DNA of 64,000 nt from Oryzias latipes (Eukaryota; Chordata; Actinopteri; Beloniformes; Adrianichthyidae), in assembly GCF_002234675.1 (NCBI RefSeq), contig NC_019866.2, positions 18,397,311 to 18,461,310 on the forward strand, in the 5' to 3' direction. The translations under genes and the position numbers were made by a program. The notes beneath the pieces are model-generated. The model searched no databases, was not told the DNA's origin, and saw only the letters and a list, made by a program, of their open reading frames with translations. Of the stretch, positions 40,251-51,724 are shown piece after piece; the stretch's first letter is position 1; each line of letters begins with the position of its first letter.

Positions 40251-40585
40251 TAAAATCCCCTTCTTCAAAGGTTTCCTCTTACTATGCTTGGTTTTCACTT
40301 TCCCCCTCAGCCCTTCTTGTTTCATTTTCCAGTGAGGGAAGAGCTAAAATGGGCACCTAACACTTTTATCTTGTGTTTTTCTCTTTAAAAGATTGCCAGA
40401 CCCGGAACAAATGGAGGTGGTCGCCTAGAGTTTTGCTATGTCATAAGGCTCCTCATTTTCCAAAACAAAAACACAGAAGTGAATCTGTAACAATGACACC
40501 ACGTTTTTTTCAGGGTTTTACTGAAAACACTTTGGTGTTATTTGGACTTTGAACTGTAAGATATGAGGCCTTTGTAAGGTCATCT

Positions 40586-41870
40586 GGCAAGGCAAGGCAA
40601 GGCAAGTTTATTTGTATAGCACAATTCGTACACAAAGTAATTCAAGGTGCTTCACAAAACAGAAAAGTGCATTAAAATCACAATACATCATAGAAATAAT
40701 CAACATAAAATTTACTTTAAAAGAAAAGGAAGAAAAAAAAAAGATTTAAAAAGAAAGGAAGGAAAGAAAGGTGCAGATAGGACCTTTCAGTCATATACAC
40801 GGCTAAACAGAAATGTTTTAAGTCTAGATTTGAACATGAACACAGAAGAGGCCTGTCTTACGCCTTCAGGGAGGCTGTTCCAGATTTTAGCTGCAGAATA
40901 TTGAAACGCTGATTCCCCTTGTTTAGTTCTGACTCTGGGAATCAACAGGAGGCCGGTCCCTGAGGTCCTCAGAGTACGAGATGGTTCATATGGCACTAAC
41001 ATGTCAGAGATGTACTTTGGTGCGTGGCCATGGAGAGACTTGTACACAAGCAGAGCTGCTTTGAAGTCTATTCTTTGAGGTACAGGGAGCCAGTGCAAAG
41101 ACCTGAGCACAGGACTAATGTGAACATACTTCCTGGTTCTGGTCAAGACTCGAGCAGCAGCATTCTGGATGTACTGAAGCTGTTTTACAGCTCGTTCGGA
41201 GAGGCCGGTGAGCAGGCCGTTACAGTAGTCTAACCTACTGGAGACAAATGCATGGATAAGTATCTCCAGGTCTCGCTTTGAGATTATGTTTTTGATTTTG
41301 GCAATGTTTTTCAGGTGGTAAAATGCCGCTGATGTTACTGACTTGATATGGCTGTTAAAGTTCAGGTCAGAGTCCATGATTACCCCTAGATTTCTGACTT
41401 GATTTGAGGGTTTGAGAGACAGAGAATGAAGGTAGCTGTTGACAATTTCTCTTTGTTTCTGTGGGCCAAAAACAATAACTTCGGTCTTGTCTGAGTTTAG
41501 CTGGAGAAAGTTGTTCTGCATCCACGCGCTGATCTGTTGGAGGCAGTGGTTGAGAGAATCCACTGGCCCATATTCACCTGTTGTCAGTGACACATAGATC
41601 TGAGTATCATCTGCATAGTTGTGATAAGATATGTTATTACTGCGTATTAACTGCCCTAGTGGCAGCATGTAGAGGTTGAACAGACAGGGTCCCAGGATCG
41701 ATCCCTGGGGCACACCACAATTCAAGCCCATGTAGTCTGAGACACAACTCCCAATTTCAACAAAATATTTCCTGTCTTCCAGATAAGACTTGAGCCAACT
41801 TAGGGCAGATCCAGAGATGCCAACCCAGTCTTGGAGTCTGTGCAAAAGGATCCCATGATCTGCTCTCACT
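40586..41870 (-). mobile_element. L2-type LINE, 5'-truncated, RT frame intact
   Basis: The minus strand is open from about 41868 to 40790 (about 360 codons). It starts mid motif A ([10 protein letters not shown]) and continues through [58 protein letters not shown] and KTFLFSRVYD. The 3' end is a (GGCAA)n tail at about 40587-40605 next to GTTTATTTGTATAGCACA. It is a different subfamily from the copy at 20923-22970, judging by its tail and residues. Confidence 0.87.
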
Positions 41871-42573
41871 TGTCTCTCCAGTTCATCCAAAACCAAACTG
41901 AAAGGCTTAAGAGACTGACAGCACATATTCAAGGATTTGCTTGAATGTGACTAAAGTGTTGATTCTGTGATCAAGTCGACAGAGAAAGAAGCCTTTTTGT
42001 GACCAAAATAAGGATTTGCTCCCAAAGTGTGTGTTATCATAGGGAGTGTTTAAGAACAAATCTTTTTGACGTGTCACAGAGAGGGAATGAAAAGCCTGGG
42101 GAGGGTCAGCTGATATTGCTATAAACAGCTGCAGTCATTCTGCCATGACATTGAGGGCTCAATTTATAAATCAGGTTGTACGGTAAAATCTGAATTTAAC
42201 CCTCACCTCTGCCTTTGGTTTCATTTTCCAGCAACAAAGCAAAGATGTAATCAAGTGTCAAATAAGCTGCAAGAGTCTTCTGCTGAGATTCCCGCTCACT
42301 GATACAATAATCTCTCATCTTCTTCTTAGTAAAACATGCTAACCCCATGCAAGGCTATCTAAAACCTTTCTTGACCTAATTTTGATCTTATTCAGCTCTA
42401 ATAATATCAACTCCCCCTTCAGTTCCTAAGTCTATTACATGCTGCCTCAGCTGGTCTCCTCTTACATTTCGTCTCCGTTTCTTCCTAACTTCAGTTCTCT
42501 CTGCGTCAGGTTTAAATAGCAAAGCCAACTGGTTGCTATAACCAGAGCCTCTTCTTCTACAGGCTAAGATTAC

Positions 42574-42605
42574 ACACACACACACACACGCACACACACA
42601 CACAC
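42574..42605. repeat. (CA)n microsatellite
   Basis: About 16 CA units with one G interruption. Confidence 0.9.
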
Positions 42606-43190
42606 AAAGGGACAGACGGACACATACCAGAAGGCAGGTGTCTCAAGAAAAGTGGATCTAACTGACTATATTCAGTTTATTTTAAAAAAACAGCATATTC
42701 ACATTTATTCTAGTTGGAACACTTTGATTGGTCAGAAAATGAAGATGTAAATTTAAAAGCAGGTGCAGTGTGTTCTTGTCAAAACAGATCTAATTTGAGC
42801 ACATATATGTGTAGTGCAATCATGCAGTTAATTTTTTGTGCGATTGATTAAACACGACCAGTAATTAGTTGATCTAATTAACTTATTTTTATTCTAACCT
42901 GATAATTGCTGTGGAAAGCCTCATTTCAATGTATTGTGGCTTGGAAAAAGATCAAAATACAATTTCAAAAAATTGCTTTATTTTTATATTAAAACAGATT
43001 TCCGAGCTTTACTTTCACACCACCAAGAGGGATTTTTCCCACCTCAAACAGTAAGAAAAAACCCCATTAGGTCCACAGTGTTGGGATTTAACACATCAAA
43101 AAAACAACAGAAACTGTCCCTCTGAAATGATGCTTTGTTTAACTTATCATGACATCCAGGATGTATACAACTTTCCTGCACTACTGCAGT
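42606..43190. other. Intergenic DNA, no gene recognised
   Basis: No domain or repeat family recognised. Confidence 0.4.
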
Positions 43191-43194
43191 GCGA

Positions 43195-43450
43195 GGTCGG
43201 TGCAGGCTCTCTAGTCGTTACCATGACAACACACCAAAACATAGTCTGCTTTTTGTAAAAACAACACAAGCCTATAAAAAAATTAAAATACTAATAATAA
43301 ATGTAAAATGTATTGCTTCCGTAAGTGACCTTGGTAAAAGTGGATTAATGCCCTTTGAGGTGTCCATTATCAAAAATGAACGGACTTTGTAGAAGCAACA
43401 GTCCAATGTGATCAGGCTTCCAGTCTTCCGGACACATCGTTGGGAATTAT
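43195..43450. repeat. Dispersed repeat copy related to 31045-31300
   Basis: Shares CCATGACA..CAC, TAGTCTGCTTTTTGT, GTAAGTGACCTTGGTA and TTAATGCC..TTGAGGTGTCCATTATC-type blocks. Confidence 0.5.
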
Positions 43451-44820
43451 CTTTTATGTAATAGATAATACTTATAGATTAAAATTAAGATTACGCCATT
43501 AAAAAAAACAACAAAAACATGCCAGTTTGTCTGTGATTAAGAATAGTGCGTTAATTTGACATCTCCTAAATGCAGAATTAAGGATTTTAGTAAATTTGAT
43601 CTACTACTGCCTTTTTTTACCTTAGTTTATAACTATTGTTATTTTTGATTATTATTACATGTGACTATTATTTCTGTTACCAGTATAAACATGACCTTAG
43701 TTTAAGGGGGCTGGGAAGATGCTGTATGAAAGAAACAAAATGCGTAAAAAATGTTTACCAAAAAAGAAAAGTGAAAACGAAAGGTTCCCAAACATCATAC
43801 CTTTCATTTTATACTTTTTTATATAGTCGAAAAATCACACATACATGATGCATTTCAAAGCCTTTTTTCATTCACTGTTAATTTTCTTTGATCATTTTAT
43901 TTATGTCTTTACTAATTGATTTGATGGAAAAGTGGATTTTTGCCATCTTTAGTAAAGTTACAAGTACTTTTCTCTACAATTTAGTTCAATGATTCATAAA
44001 TATATCATCAGTTATTTTATTTTTTTCAGCTTGTTCTGTCCAAGAACTGAGCAAACGGATGAGAGCTGAAGGCCTTTTGTGTTGGACAGGTTTAGTATTA
44101 CAAAAAGAGCTTATGTATCTTTGGATGATAGTATATTTACATATTCTTTTTATTAAATGGGAGGGAAAGGGGGAAAGTGTGTGTGTATGGGGGGGATTTA
44201 GAAGAAAGATAAAAGGAGAGAGAGGGGAGAGAGTGAGGGGATACAAGTGCCGAGTTGCTAATTTGAATAGGTTATTATTTTAAGCTGTGAAACATTCATG
44301 TTAGATCTGCTGGAGAGACAAATATTACATCCAAAAGTGAAATTCTGACACTAAGACAAGGAGAAGATATCTATCCATCAATACACTGTGTTAGGAGGAA
44401 GCAGACAGGGAGCAGTGTGCCAGTGTGCACGTTCATGTGGGGGTGGAGATACATGCACGCTGCCAAAGTGAACCATGTGATCATTAGGGGAACCAGATCC
44501 TCCCCACCAGTTAATTTTTTTAGTTAAAAAGTAATTAACTGTGAGGCTGCTTGCAAGTTCTTGAACGTTTTATACATTGATATTCTGTTTTATTTTCTCT
44601 TTCATCTTTCCTGAATTAAATGTGCTGCATTATGTCAGATCTAAGTACTAATAACATTTTGTTTGTTTTGGTTTTTTCTCATTTAAATCATATACATATA
44701 ATAAAGTATATGGTTTAAATACAGTGGATCTTTTGTTTGGTTGTATCTCTTAAATCAACCAGTAGAGAGCGTACCAAGCAACACCAGGCATAACGTTTAG
44801 GGTAGGAACCTTTCTTTCGG
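43451..44820. other. Intergenic DNA, no gene recognised
   Basis: AT-rich, only short open frames. Confidence 0.4.
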
Positions 44821-44824
44821 CTAC

Positions 44825-44902
44825 AGAGAAACGGGGAATGTGTTACTGACGGACTGTTGTGAAAGAGAAACGGGGAATGTGTTACTGACGGACTGTTGTG
44901 AA
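44825..44902. repeat. Two tandem 39-bp units
   Basis: AGAGAAACGGGGAATGTGTT... occurs twice in direct tandem, with no mismatch seen, about 200 bp upstream of the ccdc97 start codon. Confidence 0.9.
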
Positions 44903-45107
44903 GGGAAATTGCAAAGGAAATATTTCCATGCTGGAATTTAAGTATGAAAATGTACACAATTAATTGAATATGGGTTTACAGGTTTTTTAATTTCTAGGGA
45001 TATAATTTTTCTAAAACGCTTAACGCTGGAATTTAACACCCAAAGTCACAGCTCGCTCGGGTTTGTTTACATCGGTTTTAAGCTGTTTTGACTGACTGTG
45101 AATAATC

Positions 45108-48100
45108 ATGTGGGGTGAAATCATCGAGCCTCCGGTAAAAACCCATCCAAGTTCACATGAGAGCGAACCGGAGAGTAAAGAACCGGCGAAACCTGTGGAC
45201 TTTCCACGGAGATGCGACCAGAACAGACAGACGGAAACCCGGCAGCTCCCACGAGACTTTCAGGTAAGACGTTCTGCATTCATGTACAACATCTTCAGAC
45301 ATTTCCTGGTTTGAAGCTGCGCTAACGCTGCTGTTGCTCACAGAGCGAGTCCAGCTGCGTGAACGCCATGCTGACAGACGTGGCCATGAGCGGCAGCCAG
45401 GTGAGGAGCCAGCAGATCGGGGAGGCTGAGCTGAGCCTCGGGGAGCGCAGACAGGAGCTGCTGCAGCAGTTCCGCAGCAGGCCGCTGGTGTTCCTGGAGA
45501 GGTACCACGTGAGTTTCTGGCGGAGCCTCGGTCGGTCCGGCACACAGCGGCGGACCTGGCAGTTTGGGGGCTCCAAGGGGCAAGCAAGGAAACACTGATG
45601 TCTGCAGGAGTAGATGGATCATTATTTTTAATCCTTACCTAGGGTAAAACATCAAATAAATGTAGGAAATGTCATAAAAAATGAATTCTAGAAGTGTAAA
45701 AAACACACACAATTTCAGAATTAGACTGTTTCCATTAAATGATAATTATGCGAATAAACATTAACCATCTCCCGCGATAAGTCATTCAAAAATATGGCAA
45801 CAGATGTAAACAATACTCTGATTTACAAGCTCCTTACATGTGGGAGGGGCTACGGATAAAGCGATTTTGGGATTTTACTGAGGAGCTGTGGATCCAACAA
45901 TTCCGCATGACACGCTAAACTTTTGGTGAGCTTCGTGATGCTGTGGGGCCTCCTGTGGCGCCTGCTGTGCAGCCTGTTCCTACCAAGGAGCGCATCGCCA
46001 TCACCATCTATCTGAATCATTTGATTTAAAAAAAAAAAGTGGTTCCATTGCAGTTTTGCGAAACATGTCAATTTTGCTAAGCCTCAAAAACCACCTCCTC
46101 CAATCGAAAAATGTTTTATGGATAAATGTGTGTTTTTTCTAAATTGACATGTTTACATTAGGCGTATTTACGATCACAAATCGAATTTACACAATTTCAT
46201 AGTAAGTGAAAAGGCACCCGGAGAGAGCAATCTGACGAGAAGCAGAGCCCACAGTGTGGCAGGGCTCACTGCATCAACACAGTGTCATTGAACAGAAAGT
46301 GTGCAAAATACAGAGATTTTAAGGATAAAATGCATTATTAGAACAGATTAGATGACATATTTATTTTGTTATTAGCATACATTTCATGATGACAGTTGAG
46401 GATGATGACAGGTGAGGTACTGCAGTAAGGAACTAAAAACCTCTGAACTGACCACAAACTTGCCCAAATTGTAAATTCTAACCAAAGGAATTTTTGCCAG
46501 AATGTAAACCGCCAAACTTGGTGGGAAATCACCCAATCTGGCAACACTGCTTTCACCGCTGCTCAGATAACAGGGCTTCCTCTTAGGGTCTCTCTTTACA
46601 TAAGCAGCAAACTTGCTCATCAGTCACCAAATTGCTGTTGATGGAATAGTCCATTGCTTCACAGTTACAGGGGTGGTCGAAACACATTGACATGAGCAGT
46701 CTTAGGCCATTTCAGTCATTTGGGTTTTTATGATAGAAATAAAGAATAATGGGCGATACGTTTTTTTTAAATATTTTCAATAATTGTTCAATCAGTTGCC
46801 TACTTTTGGCTAACAGTAAGTCAAAAGCCCCTGCCTGTGTGTGCAGCGGGAAAAGCATGAATAAGCCCATGTTTGCATTAATCCTCCACAAGCACGAACC
46901 ATGGTTGTATTTATGTTTAGGAGTTTGCAGTTAAATCATTAAAGGTTTAGAGTTTACAGGATCCTTTAGATCAATTCTTTTTTTTTTTTTTTTATGTTTT
47001 ATTTCCCCCAAATTTTAATTTTACTCATTTAACCTTTAAATACAGCAGGGGATGTTTCCCAAAGGACTGGCCCCTTCAGTTACAAAAAGCAGAATCAAAG
47101 TGACCATAAACAAATGGATCAGAAAACAATAAATTGCCAATTTCAACAAAACCAAGATTAAATAAAAGTCATAGGAATGAAAAAAACTGAACTTAAGAAT
47201 TTTAAAATAGATAAAGTAGGTCTGATCTGAAGATGGGGTTCATTCCAAGGTGTGGGTACACTTAGTTTTTTCTAAAAATACAGATCTGACTTGGTGTAAC
47301 ATTTTTACACAAGGAAACTTTTGAGTGTTATAGTTCTAAAGGCAGTTTTATACAGTCTTTAAAACTGTGTTCCCCCGTTTCCAGGCCTATCTGAAGCCCG
47401 AACACCTCCCTGTGTTTTCCCACGTCAGCTCCGACCCCAGAGCCCAGCACTACAGCAATGTGGTGCGGACGCGAGCGGCCTGCTGCACCAGCAGAACCAG
47501 AGTCAGAAACCACCGCTACGCCGCTCTCCGAGCTCTGCAGAAAGGTACGACACGGGCTTTCCTCTCCATGATGGACGTCTGTTTGTTTGTGCTGATGATA
47601 TCACGGCCCGTCTTCTCGCAGAGGGAAAGTATTTCAGTGAGGAAGAGATGCGCAGGAGAGAGCCTCTGCTGTACGAGCAGTACATTGGCCAGTACCTGAC
47701 CGATGACGAGGCGAGTTCTATTGTCCAACGCACTCCTTCTGTCTCAGTGTTTCCGACATAGAAGACGTTTCTATGTTCAGGTGATAGAGCGCTCCCATGA
47801 GGCCATGTCGGACGGTGCGGACGAGGGTCAGGGAGCGCCTGGCAGCGGCACAGGAGGACTTGCCAACCTCCTCCTGAACTCCTACCAGGAGCGGCTCATT
47901 CAGAGCCGACTGCAGGAAGAGCAGGAGAGGGAGGACGGTGCACAGGAGGAGGAGGAGGATGAAGAGGACGATGGTGAGCTTTTTAGCAAAGAAAAGCATT
48001 TATTTCCTCCACACCAGTCTCGTAAGGTTCTGTTATCACCCCTCAGACACCCAGCAGAAGGAATGGGAGCCCACGGATGAGGAGAAGGCTCTGCTCAGGG

Positions 48101-48445
48101 AGGAGTTTGTCAGTCAGATGCACCAACGCTTTTTGGATGGCAAAGATAAGGACTTCAACTACAGGTGAGGATGCATCTGCAGACCGGAGAGCCTCTTTCT
48201 GCCACAGAAAGATTAGACCTAAACGAACAGGAATGTTTTTCGATTCTTTTTCTCTTATAACACGCAGCATGAATGCTGCACCTACTAACACGTCTTTGCG
48301 TGTCTGTTACAGTGAGGTGGACGAGAACCCCGAGTACGACAACTTGGATATTGTCAACAGAGATGCAGAGGAGAAATACTTTGATGAAGATGACGATGAA
48401 GATTACCTACAAGAAGAAATAGAGGATGATAATATGACAGAGTAG
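45108..48445 (+). CDS. ccdc97: Coiled-coil domain-containing protein 97
   Basis: Seven exons join in frame to 337 aa: 45108-45263, 45344-45508, 47385-47544, 47622-47710, 47781-47973, 48047-48164, 48313-48445. The protein has an acidic N-terminus, then QLGE-type helices ([20 protein letters not shown], then [12 protein letters not shown]). The conserved CCDC97 block follows ([20 protein letters not shown], then GQYLTDDE, then [20 protein letters not shown]). It ends in Glu/Asp-rich segments and [35 protein letters not shown]. Length is close to the human protein (about 343 aa). CCDC97 is a nuclear protein reported to associate with the SF3B splicing complex. Intron 4 (47711-47780) begins GC rather than GT. 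Intron 2 (1.9 kb) contains a Harbinger remnant. The start is the first ATG, with an upstream GC-richer leader. Confidence 0.93.
45872..46100 (+). pseudogene. PIF/Harbinger transposase remnant in ccdc97 intron 2
   Basis: The plus strand reads [11 protein letters not shown], an in-frame stop, then [20 protein letters not shown] and [12 protein letters not shown], the N-terminal part of a Harbinger nuclease. It is followed directly by family-type non-coding sequence (CCATTGCAGTTTTGCGAAAC). The catalytic DDE part is missing. Confidence 0.65.
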
Positions 48446-48526
48446 CTTTCTTATTGTTCTCCACACTTTGCTGCTCAAATATCTCTGTAAATACAAGTTT
48501 ATCACCCCCAAATGTGTAATTTCTGC

Positions 48527-48532
48527 AATAAA
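48527..48532 (+). promoter_or_regulatory. ccdc97 polyadenylation signal
   Basis: AATAAA 82 bases after the stop codon of ccdc97, within TGCAATAAAGCTGACAG. Confidence 0.8.
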
Positions 48533-48549
48533 GCTGACAGTAAACAAAT

Positions 48550-49500
48550 GTTGTTTTAAGGTAGATGTGTTTTTCTTGTCAAAACAAATCCAAATAGGAA
48601 AAAATACATAGGCTTTTATTTTGAAAAGACAAACTTGGTAACAGATTATGACTCACACTAAACATGTTCTGTCCTGATCACAATATTTTACTGTTGGCAG
48701 TATTGAAGATTTGTTCTAATATATTTGTGAGTCATTTAGAATCGCAGTATTTAGACCAAACTCACCTGATAAAGCTGCAAAAACTAATGTAATAATCCTC
48801 AATTGTCATTGAGCCCAAAATGAAGCTCCCACATTACTATACTGCCACTACCAACACTTTAATCTGTTAAAAACATAAGAGTTGATGGGTTTCAAGCTAA
48901 TCAAACTCCTAAAATCCAAAATTTATTTTGCAAAGAATGCCTTAGTTAAGAAAAAATATACCATAATACTACCACCACCCTGGGGTGAAAAGTATTCCCA
49001 GGACCCTAGGAAAACAATTGCTTCTTTAGAAAAATGTTGCACTAGTAATTCATTCCAAAAATGTTAAAATAAACTTTTTTTTTTTATTGAACATTAAAAA
49101 CTTGGGAGTTAAAAAACGATTTACTACTATATAAAAAAAAAGAATATTGTAAAAATAAATACCTAATTCTTTGACAAAAAAAAAAAAATCAGATTTTGGC
49201 TGATCCATATGTTGCATATTAAAAATCAGACAATGTGATTTTCCCCAACACCACAGAAAAAAAAGAAAATGAAAATAAATAAAATGAACAGCCAAACTTG
49301 TTTTGCTTATTACACGAATTCTTCTTTGTTTATCATGTAATAACATATGTCAGATTATTTTAAAAAGCATAATAAAATTGTTTTTTTTTTTAGTTTAAAT
49401 ACGCCTTCCTCACTAGAAATAACACTGCGGGCGCACTTAGACACATCCAAGGCGACGGCACGCCAATGCATCACCTTCAGTAGGCAGTGACATTCCATGA
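48550..49500. other. Intergenic DNA, no gene recognised
   Basis: AT-rich with A and T homopolymers, only short open frames. Confidence 0.4.
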
Positions 49501-49513
49501 GGCGTCGACCTAA

Positions 49514-49718
49514 CCCTTGTGCTATCCTTGGCACTTTAACATTGGGAGTTGGGTCATCTAGACCCACTAGACAGTGTTCTGAATCTTTTTTCTTCAATGA
49601 TTTATGATCTTCACTGGTGTCCATGGATTACATGAAATCTTTCCACCTTTATCCAGCTTTGTCATGGTAGGGAGAACACGTCAATGTGAGGGTGGGGTCA
49701 TCTAAGATAGCACAAGGG
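49514..49718. mobile_element. TTAA MITE family, copy 2
   Basis: 205 bp from CCCTTGTGCTATCC to GATAGCACAAGGG. Flanks are CTAA and TTGA, so the TTAA duplication has decayed. It gives the uninterrupted reference for copies 1 and 3. Confidence 0.75.
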
Positions 49719-49815
49719 TTGAACAATGTTTATGAATTTAGCAACATGAAAATGTTTGAATGACCTTAATTCTAACCTTAACCGGAACAGTTTCTTACAT
49801 AATTTATGTTTTTAA

Positions 49816-50911
49816 CCCTTGTACTATCCAAGACAGTTTAACATTGGGAGTTGGGTCATCTAGACCAGTGTTTTTCAACCAGTGTGCCGTGGGAGATGGT
49901 CAAGTGTGCCGTGGGAAATGGTCAAGTGTGCCGTGGGAAATTGCCCTCATTAACTGATCTAAAAACATTTTCCATCTCCAGGAAATCAGCTCTGTGTTCA
50001 TCCAAACAGGCCCTGATAAAAAACTGAGGAGTTAGGAATATAAAAGATCTTAAAATTACTTTTTCTTTGTGTTTATTTAATTCTATTAAAGACATTTTGA
50101 TAAGTATGACTGTACAGCGATTTACCTGCAGCTATGACAGTTTGCGGAAAAGTCCCGCCCCTTTAATTGTCTCCGCCAATCATTCTTGAACGCTTAATCA
50201 CATGTCATCAGTCTGACCAATCAGAAGTGCTTAAAGTCTTCACTTCCTTGTTCTTAATTCTGCTGATAAAGTCGCTCAGTTCTAACAAAAGTACCAGCTA
50301 AAGCTCGTCTTTAGTGGTGTAGCTTTCCACAGAATCCGGTGTCAGACCGTGGAACAAGTGAACAAAACAATGAAGCTCAGAGACGCAAGTCTTTCTGCAA
50401 TTTTTCGGCAGTTTTCACACTACATCTCCCATGATGCATTGGCTTAAAGGGCCAGTGTTTCAGCGCACAATGAGTTGTCCTTGCGAAACGTCTTGAAACC
50501 ACCACAAACGAACAGTTTCTAAATTTTCTAATTGAACTTTCATTTCATCTCATAAAAAACACAGCCGCAACTTCCTGCTTTTCCGGCCACAATTATCACA
50601 AAAATGCACGTGAGATTGCGGGCGGGGGGGGCTGTCGATCAATACAGACCATGAATTTCTGCTTTTTTTTTTTTTGGATGCTGGTGTGCCGCGGGATTTT
50701 TGTCAAGGTTAAAGTGTGCCGTGGCTCAAAAAAGGTTGAAAAACACTGATCTAGACCCACGAGACAGTGCTCTGAACCTTTTTTCTTCAATGATTTGTGA
50801 TCTTCACTGGAGTCCATAGATTACATGAAATCCTCTTCACCTTTATCCTGGTAGGGAGAACACGTCAATGTAAGGGTGGGGTCATTTTGACCCCACAAGA
50901 TAGCACAAGGG
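49816..50911. mobile_element. TTAA MITE family, copy 3, split by a hAT MITE
   Basis: CCCTTGTACTATCC to GATAGCACAAGGG, flanked by intact TTAA (49812-49815 and 50912-50915). Without the hAT insert and its duplication it is 205 bp, the same as copy 2. Confidence 0.85.
49866..50748. mobile_element. hAT-type MITE, 883 bp, with exact 8-bp TSD
   Basis: Termini CAGTGTTTTTCAACC and GGTTGAAAAACACTG are perfect 15-bp inverted repeats. ATCTAGAC is duplicated at 49858-49865 and 50749-50756. The interior has repeated GTGTGCCGTGGGA units near the 5' end and no transposase. Confidence 0.92.
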
Positions 50912-51561
50912 TTAACGTCTTCAAATACACATTTAGCAGTATTGCTTCGTTTGGCTGGCTTTTGGGACGTGGTGCTCTGCTTTGTCCCGAGTGCAGAAAA
51001 GAGAAAAATTTCCCTCAAGTAAAAATAGTTTTGCTTGCACATATTTTTAAGTTTTATTTTTTTTTTTTTTGCATGTATTAAAAATCGCTGCTTCATCAGC
51101 TAAAACTAAATGCTACATAGAGGTGAAGTGACCGCGGGGCCAGACGGTAAGGAAGGAGAGGACAAAAGACAAAAGGAGGGCTGATAAACATGACTAATTG
51201 GAACATTTACTCACCATGTGGCGACTAACCCTAAAACTTTTACTCGCCACAGAGGAGAAAATGACTCACAAGTGTTCATTTCAGAGCCTTCAAAACGAAA
51301 GTCTATTGCAATAGACTCATTCTTCTATCGAGAAAAGTTCTATCATGTTATATTTATATATCGTTTTATCGCCCAGCCCTAGTTTGCAGTAAGAGTTCAT
51401 ATCATTATGGATTCCTGCTAGCATTCATTATCAGGTGCCTTTCACCTAAAATACAAGACGGAAATAAATCAGAACAGAGAACATCAAGAACTAGAGTTGT
51501 TTTGGAACATACCAATTCCATTTCAAATACCGTAGTTTAAGTATTTAATGCGCTCTAAGGT

Positions 51562-51592
51562 TTTATTTGTATACTGTAATGCAATGTTTATT
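51562..51592 (-). promoter_or_regulatory. SAND gene polyadenylation signals
   Basis: AATAAA occurs twice on the minus strand (51592-51587 and 51567-51562), about 135 and 160 bases after the stop codon. Confidence 0.6.
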
Positions 51593-51724
51593 AAGGATTT
51601 ACGCTCTCTTACGCAGCTTTTACGAGTCCTTTGGTAACTTTTTTTCCATATAACAGACTTAATGAAAATCAAATGGAAGCAGTTTGATTTATGCTTTGTG
51701 CAGTTTTTTGTTCCCAGCATATTT

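Noticed and set aside
45153..45622. Several long minus-strand frames over GC-rich sequence
   Set aside because: They are antisense shadows of ccdc97 exons 1 and 2, which have clear protein and splice support on the plus strand.
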